Origin: Scalesia atractyloides
Taxonomy: Eukaryota; Streptophyta; Magnoliopsida; Asterales; Asteraceae
Assembly (NCBI GenBank): GCA_947069175.1
Contig: CAMTDV010000013.1
Coordinates: 13,993,001-14,057,000, forward strand
DNA length: 64,000 bases
Reading direction: 5' to 3'
The position numbers were made by a program, and so were the translations under genes. A model generated the notes under the pieces. That model saw nothing but the letters and a program-made list of their open reading frames with translations, had not been told where the DNA came from and did no database searches. Numbering within the stretch: position 1 is the first letter of the stretch; every line of letters begins with the position of its first letter. Of this stretch, positions 57,257 to 64,000 are shown in pieces.

Positions 57257-58578
57257 TAGGCGTGTTCATAATTCGATTGGGATTCAAAAAATTCGACTTA
57301 CTTCGATTCAATTATCAAGAACTCGTTTCAATTATCAAGAATTCGAATTCGATTCAATTTTAGTCCAATAAATCAAATACTAATTTATAATTTTAAATTT
57401 GATTCGATTTGAAAATCAAATTCAAATTATACATATTTATTTAGTATATTTATATATGGTAAATTATATAGAGAAATCTTAGCCTAGTTCAAGAAACCCA
57501 ATTGTGTGGACGCAAAACATATCGCGTGTTACACTTTTTGGCACTCACCTTTTTCTCACATTGTGTACATTTTTCGTGTCAATAGGAGAGAGATGAGAGA
57601 GAATGCGTTACAATTTTTAGCGTTACATTATTTTGAACTTCATATATTTTATGGGTTTTAATAGCCATTTCTTTTTTATTTTTTTACTTTCACTTGTTAC
57701 AATTTTTAGTTTTTTTTTTCAGAATTATGAAGTTTTTTAGTTTGTAATGCACATATCAGTATGTTACATTTTTATAGGAAGTTTTTTGTGGAATAATTAT
57801 AAAGAGTTACACTTTTGTGTCAGACAATAAGAGAGAAAATGTTGCACTGTTTGTTAGACTGTTTTTATTGAAAAAAACACTTTTTCATACTTGATTTAAT
57901 CTTAACCATAGACTAAATAGATGGATGGTGGAGATGAGGTTTCCTTAGTTTTCTTAACTCACCAACATTTTCATTTTATCCTTCCCCATTTATATATACA
58001 CACACATAACTTTAATTTAGGCTATAGTGTAAATTAATCTATAAATTTATTCTAAGTCTTAAATAGCTTATTACCAAGCCCAAATAACCCATAACTTAAA
58101 CTTATCTTCAATATTTTAATTCTAAGCCAACTTCTTTTTATCGGTCACCACCATAACTTAACCTACTAAGTTAACGACACCACCAACCCATCAGCCATGA
58201 CCATCCCCCATCACCGCACCAACCACCATTCCTCATTAGCGCACCAACCACCATCCCCCATTCTCACCGCCACGACGCCACACCAGGCACCATCACGTAT
58301 CGACGCACCGGTTTTGAATATTTAGTGTGCTATTGTGATTTGTGGCTACTATAAAATCTATATTTGGTGTTAAAGTTATGATTTCGGTAGTTTTTTACAT
58401 ATTTAAATGAATTTGAATCAAAACGAATTTATTCGAATTAAATATTTTTAATTGAATTCGAATCCGAGTTTTAATTTGAATCGAATTGGCCAGTTTTAAT
58501 CGAATAAATAAGAAAAATATTAAAAAGAATTGATTCGAGTAATTCGGAAATTCGTTATTCGATTCAATGAACACCCTA
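57257..58578. mobile_element. hAT-type non-autonomous element
   Basis: Ends TAGGCGTGTTCAT and ATGAACACCCTA, with a perfect 8-bp duplication CTCTAACC at 57249-57256 and 58579-58586. Subterminal ATTCGATT / AATCGAAT words repeat in both orientations (57270-57430, 58400-58570). No transposase. The length is 1322 bp. Confidence 0.85.
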
Positions 58579-58920
58579 CTCTAACCAATGACTTCCACAT
58601 TGGAAGGTTATGGGATTGCCTCTTCCCAAACCAATTGATTTGGTTGTTTAAACAACTATGATCATGTTTGGCCATAGTTGAGAGTTTCGATTGTATTGAT
58701 GAAGTATAAAGTTAGTCACTAGGAACATAGTCAGAAGATAAAGTGGTAATGATCACAACCAATATTAATGTGATGAAAAGGTGATTATTAGCTTCTTAGT
58801 GAGATATTTTAACAGTGGTTAGAGAGATGTTTTAGTAATGGCCTTCCAGGTTTAAAATCCAAGATGTGGATGTGAGGTGAGTTAGTTACGTCCACTCAAA
58901 CCAAAATAAATCGTCGTGTA

Positions 58921-59039
58921 CAGTGGCAGATCTAGCCGGAGTGCTAACGTTTTAAAAGAAATGGGTAACGAAATCGAATAAACGTCAATTTTTTCAAAAT
59001 TTACACTACCGCCAGCGCACTAATGTACATCCGCCCCTG
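58921..59039. mobile_element. Small hAT-like MITE, 119 bp
   Basis: Ends CAGTGGCAGATCTAG and, inverted, CAGGGGCGGATGTAC. Flanks GTCGTGTA (58913-58920) and GTCGTGTC (59040-59047) match at 7 of 8 bases. Confidence 0.7.
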
Positions 59040-59463
59040 GTCGTGTCTATGTTTATTCTTTATTAAACTTTTTACATATTGTTTTCAACCTACAAGTTTT
59101 TCACAAGAATATTTGTTAAAAAATTAATATATTTATAGAAAAATGGTTTAACCTTGTTTCTCTAGAAAAATGATTATTTCCCTCAGTATGAAGATTGAAT
59201 TCACATATATGTTATATTCTCCTGTAAACTTAGGTGAAATGCCGTTAATACTGAATTGGATCACTCAAACCTGGAACTAGACCTCTAGTAGGTTCGGTTT
59301 GGCACGGTTGAACCAACTTTGGTTAGACCGACCATCTTTTGACGAGTGGTTATTGAACTAGTGACCTATTTCATTGGTTGGCTCCTCTTTCCATAATTTC
59401 TATTTTATATTTTTTAAATTACAAGTTTAGATCTTCCACACACAAATAAAAGTAGTGACCATG

Positions 59464-59488
59464 ATATTATATTATATTATATTATATT
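59464..59488 (+). repeat. (ATATT)n microsatellite
   Basis: Five consecutive 5-bp units. Confidence 0.85.
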
Positions 59489-59587
59489 CTATATCAATCC
59501 AAAGAAGGTTTAAGAGTGGTAAGGTGTTAAAATGTACCTGACCAATGTGGGTGGATAGCTTTTTTATTTTTTTATTAACTTTTTTGC

Positions 59588-61045
59588 AATGTTATTTTTA
59601 ATATATAATTGAGTCTTTTTCTCTATATTTACAATTACATTAAAAAAATACTATCTTTTTTATCTCTTTTTCAATTAAATAATATTTTTTATACTTTTAT
59701 TATTAGTTTTTCTCTCTCCTTCACTCACAGTCACCTTCTCAAAAAATATTAAAAAGAGTAAAGTACAATTTACGTCCCTGAGGTTGTGCTTACACGTTCA
59801 GTCCCTAATTTAAAAAAATTTAACACTCCCGTCCTTGAGGTTGTTGATTACTTGTAATTAGGTTCCTCCCTCTAAATTCTGTTACTCAACTATTAGTTAA
59901 CTAGGGTATTATGGTCTTTTTTTACTTATAAAAGGAAGGGCATGATCGTCATTTTGTATTTCGCAACCTACTGTAACAATTTTCATCCCTATTAAAGCCT
60001 CAGATCACACCATTCAATCCCCCCACCGCGCCACAACACCTGCTATCAACCATCTTCACCTTCCTCAAATTCTAAGACATACACATTCACACCTATATTC
60101 ATAATCCAACAAATCTATCAACACTCACAACTTCAAATCTCACTTTTTGTTACCCTTGTAGATCAAAATCTTATCTTTTTTATTCAACAAAGTCCACTAT
60201 ACAGAATCTTGATCTAGGTTTCTGCAGCCTTAACTAACTTGTAGATTGAACTTTAAAGTCAACAACACACTTCTTTGATTTGATTGTCAAATTGGGGGTT
60301 GAGTTGACTCCATTTCTGACATGGGGTTGACCTCAAGTTGATCAATTTCTTCAGTTGTGTTACAAATTAAAAAGATTCTTGATAATGTCTTGGAAGAACA
60401 GAAGAGGGTCCAAATGAAATTCAAGACGTTTGGTATCAAAGAAATTGACTTTGTTCTTATGTGCTGGTTGTTTCTTTGTTGTATTGCTCTTCACGGACAG
60501 GTTTTCTTATCTTTTTTTTTTGACCCCACCCACTATTTGAAAAAGAAATTGAGGGTTTGTGTGGAATCATTAGGTACTAATGTGTTGCTTTTTGTAGTTT
60601 TTGTAATTATAATATGCGTTGAGTTATTATGGATATAGTTGCTTGAAGAGTTGAAGTTCTTGAATCCTGTTAATCTTCAAGAACAGATGATGACGGTGGT
60701 TCTTTGTTGCAGACCTTATAAAGAAGACAACAAATATCTGACTTGCATTTTCAGTCCCTAAAGGGCATTAAGGTCTTTTAACATAAATCCGAACATTTAA
60801 CTAATGAACGTTGGAAGGAGGGAACTTATGCAAGCAATCGACAACCTCATGTACGGAAGTGTTGAATTTTTGAAATTGAGGACTGAACATATAAGCAAGT
60901 GTAAACCTCAGGGACGTAAATTGTACTTTACTTTATTAAAAAATTATAAAGGTGAACAATATCTCCTCTAAATTTATTGGTGAATTGTATTTTTTTCTCT
61001 GTTTTCTCTCCCATCCACTCACAACTATTTACAACCACTCTAAAA
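59588..61045 (-). mobile_element. AT-rich MITE, copy c, split by a Mutator-like element
   Basis: 59588-59755 and 60943-61045 together match the inverse of copies a and b (TCAATTAAATAATATTTTTT, then ATATTAAAAA, then AATTATAAAGGTGAACAAT). The split falls at TATTAAAAA. Confidence 0.6.
59756..60933. mobile_element. MULE-3, small Mutator-like element, possible Pack-MULE
   Basis: Terminal repeats of about 55 bp share AGTAAAGTACAATTTACGTC, then CCTGAGGTT, then TTCAGTCCT. They are flanked by a perfect 9-bp duplication TATTAAAAA (59747-59755, 60934-60942). The interior (about 60000-60720) is less AT-rich, with CT-rich UTR-like stretches. A frame at 60357-60638 reads MKFKTFGIKEIDFVLMCWLF after an in-frame GTG region and has two hydrophobic segments. 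It may be a captured gene fragment; I do not recognise it. Confidence 0.8.
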
Positions 61046-61204
61046 AATATAGAGATTACAATCACAGTTTTACGGAGGATTCACATAGAATACACAAGTA
61101 TTACAGTGGTGCATAATTCTATCTTTATTAGGGTGCAAAACACAAAATTATGTCAACCATGAGGATTAAACTTTAAAACCACAACTCTAAATTAGCTTCA
61201 GTAA

Positions 61205-61425
61205 CTTGGCTAGCGCCATCACCAAAGAATCCGAGGATTCCTAGTGATCCCGGCTCGAATCTCGCTAGAGCAAGCTCTAATATGGCGAGACCCTTAACGA
61301 CTCCAATGCCGTTTTTTCCATTGGGGTATAATGAGTCGGGAGTCGAACCCAAAACCTTTCCAGGAAGAAACCACTCATAATGGTTAGTGTAAAACCCTCT
61401 TGCCTATAAGATCATTGGCTTATTT
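61205..61425 (-). mobile_element. SINE-like fragment
   Basis: On the minus strand GGGTTCGACTCCCGACTC includes a perfect pol III box B (GGTTCGACTCC), preceded by TTCCTGGAAAGGTTTT. The downstream part is unrelated to a tRNA, as in SINEs. No clear poly(A) tail or target duplication seen. Confidence 0.35.
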
Positions 61426-62600
61426 TACTTAACTAATATAATTTATTTTTTATTATTGTCTATTTTTAATTATATCTTTAGTTATTTTTTCCTAACTCAA
61501 ACTAAATGTATTTATATGTCACTACTGATACTCCTTTTTATTTATAAATGTTTCATGTTTTGCGTATTCTTCGATTTCGTATGTTTTTATTATTTATTTT
61601 ATGTTTTGACATGAAAGAACGTGCTTTGTATCGGCATTTCGACGTGAATTTTTCTTGCAATTGATATTGGTGTACGATCATAATTTGTTTAAATTACGAT
61701 GTACTTTTTCGTTGTTACATTTTGATGTTTAGAGCCGTGCCGCAGCCACAACGAATCAAACACGTCTAGATATCATATTGTTTGATATTATGATTACTTT
61801 ATTTTAATGAACCAAATGTGTATAGATATCGTTTTGGTTAATATCACAACTTTATTTTTTAGGTTTTCTTTATTGGTTGTCATGTGTGATATAGATGGAA
61901 CTCAACACGTACCTAACGCAACACACGAGTTTAATACTACTAGTTTTAATTTATAGGTAGGTAAATGAAATATTCTCCCCCCTCCCCCCCCAAAAAAAAA
62001 ATATCTTCATTTTGTTTTAAGACAATATATTAAACAAAACTAAATAATAATATGATATTTAAATTTTATGTAATATAGAAATACAGTTGTATCTTCCTAA
62101 TGATGCAATTTAATTGTTGAGTCCGGTTTAAACATATTGAGTCGTATAACCAATAAACTAATAAGATGATTATTTCGCTCTAGTTTTCAAAACATTACTT
62201 AGTTGATATATGGTCTAGTTGTGACTACTTTTTTGTACTAATCCTACATATAGGGTGAGTTTTAGAGTTTCGTTCTTAGGTTTTTTTTTCAATTATTAGT
62301 TTTTGTGTAGTTATGTCTCTTACATTGTTTATTTGGTATTAACTATCCTCTTACTATGTTGGCCATTTTATATTGCATAATAAATTCTTGAAAACTACAA
62401 TTGTTTTCCTGTGGTTTGTTGTCGTTTGCACTTTGCCTCCATATATTCTAGTTTTTGTTGTTGGGCTCTCCCTGGTTATCAAATGTAACACTCTGCCACT
62501 CTCCTATCATTTGACTATTTGTTGACGTATAAGTACATGTGAAAAAACTAAATTAACATTTTCCTAATTATAGTATGCCTCCATGTAGTTTTATAATTAC
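61426..62600. other. Non-coding AT-rich interval
   Basis: No gene seen. A C8/A10 homopolymer junction lies near 61978-62000. Confidence 0.5.
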
Positions 62601-62639
62601 TACACATTGACTCAATTTTCTCCCATCAAATTCAAAACA

Positions 62640-63480
62640 CATGTCATTGAAGTTTGGCTTTATATAGTCAAACATTGTAGTTTGACTTCAGTAAACAAGA
62701 TCATCTAACAATTCACCTGAAATTACCTTGTGTTATGAACAGTTTGACTTTATATAGTCAACCATTGCAATTTGACTTCAATAAGCATTATTATCTAACA
62801 ATCTGTCTAAAATTGTTAAACATTGTTAAAGATGTCAATTTGACTTCTTTAATTATTATCATGTAACAATTTGCTTGGAATTGTTAATCATTGCACTGCG
62901 ACTTTATCTAGTTCATACTAGTTTGACTTTATCTAGTCAAACATTGTAATGTGACTTCAATTCACAGTGTCATCTTAACAATGTGCCTGAAATTACTTGC
63001 TTATGTCCGTACTAGTTTGACTCTATAACACATTAGTCAAATTGTGTCATTCCAGACCTATACAACCTTAGTCAAACTGTTACATTAGTTTGACTATGTA
63101 GCCTAAGCTAAACTATTTCATTAGTTTGAATGTTTCAATGCACATTAGTTTAACTACAGAACCTAAGTCAAACTATTTCAATATGCACAGCAGCCTAAGT
63201 CCAACTGTTGTATTGCACAATTTGACTTCACAATGTACATTAGTTTGATTTCATAACCTAAGTCAAACTATTTCAATGCACATTAGTTTGACTACAGAAC
63301 CTAAAAATGATTCAGTGCACTTTGCAACACCAAAGTCCAACTGTTACATATCCTAAGTCAAATAGCCTAAGTTAAACATCACAACCTAAGTCAAACTGTT
63401 ACAACCTAGCCTAAGTCAAATTGTTAATGAAACAACTTAAGTCACATTACAGCCTAAGTCAAATTGTTAATTAAACAACG
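62640..63480. repeat. TTTGACT-rich minisatellite in two blocks
   Basis: Block 1 (62640-63010) has about four units of roughly 100-115 bp with TTTGACTTTATATAGTCAAA, CATTGTAGTTTGACTTCA and ATCTAACAATT motifs. Block 2 (63010-63480) has shorter units around CATTAGTTTGACTAC and CCTAAGTCAAACTATTTC. TTGAC or GTCAA occurs dozens of times. Confidence 0.7.
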
Positions 63481-64000
63481 TAAACACCAACATTGGATCT
63501 TACGTTGTATATATTTTAAGTGTGGAACAGTCATGTCCTAATCCTTCCAACGAGAACTTGTCCTAACCCTTACAACATTTTACACCTTTTCCTTGTAAGT
63601 GTTGAACAATCCTGTCCCAACTCTTCCAACAAGAACCTATTGAAAAATCTTGTCCCAACCCATACCCCAAAGTAACCAATCAATCTCCTAATGTTTTAAA
63701 CCAAGAAAACAAATCCTATACTGAAGTCTCCCGTAATCAATCTCCTACAATCAAAATCCTATACAAATCGTATGTTGAACAATCTTGTCCCAACCCAAAA
63801 CAAATCCTACTCTGATGTCTCCTACAATCAGAAAGCAATACCACATTCTAATGTTTACTACAATGAGGAACACGCCACCGGAGTCTCCACTGCATAACCA
63901 GGATAAATTTAAACCAACATACAGTATTTTTTACTAAAAAACTACCAAAATTATACATTATAAACTACCAAAACTCTAAACTAAGATAATTACATATACA
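63481..64000. other. Non-coding tail with degenerate repeats
   Basis: A unit like GTTGAACAATCTTGTCCCAA recurs at about 63528, 63601 and 63775, partly followed by CTTCCAACAAGAAC. No gene seen before the window ends. Confidence 0.45.

Noticed and set aside
57109..57363. 84-codon ORF as a gene fragment
   Set aside because: It runs across the hAT insertion boundary at 57257 and so is chimeric by accident.
62640..63480. CRISPR-like array
   Set aside because: Units are degenerate, without constant repeats and unique spacers, and the DNA is plant nuclear.

Overview
The window looks like eudicot nuclear heterochromatin. It is AT-rich, has plant-type introns, and is made almost entirely of nested transposable elements. 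I see no intact host gene, rRNA, CRISPR array or bacterial-type operon. The Ty3/gypsy copies have the Tekay/Del chromovirus layout (gag, protease, RT, RNase H, integrase, C-terminal chromodomain-like tail). The family mix would suit Asteraceae, but that is a guess.

Layout. 1-1700: right part of a Mutator-like element (MULE-2 copy A) carrying a broken Athila-ORF1-like gene. 2305-3702: a foldback MITE, then a copia-type LTR with its primer binding site. 5476-26092: a second Mutator-like element (MULE-1), split by gypsy element 1 (5914-24975, TSD GGCTA), which is itself split by gypsy element 2 on the minus strand (8777-18503, TSD ATATA/GTATA). 26094-30645: MITEs and a PIF/Harbinger element with a decayed Myb-like gene. 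30842-36539: a short copia-type LTR and a coding-less gypsy-type element on the minus strand. 36540-44359: gypsy element 3, 5' truncated, with the best-preserved pol. 45380-46897: a solo LTR with perfect TSD AATTA. 50435-55501: MULE-2 copy B, inverted relative to copy A, containing an 814-bp triple-hairpin foldback. 55840-64000: hAT elements, an AT-rich MITE split by a third Mutator-like element, a SINE-like fragment and a TTGAC-rich minisatellite.

Every recognised coding region is broken by stops, frameshifts or loss of catalytic residues. Many of the stops are C-to-T or G-to-A changes, as expected for methylated, silenced repeats.

The most unusual signal is in the LTRs of elements 1 and 3 and in the solo LTR. 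These carry ordered arrays of tRNA-like modules: one antisense module near the LTR start, then up to three sense modules. Each sense module has box A-like and box B-like motifs, a downstream T-run, and an enlarged D-arm hairpin whose stem varies while keeping its pairing. Second in interest are the palindrome-word arrays and long hairpins inside the Mutator-like elements.
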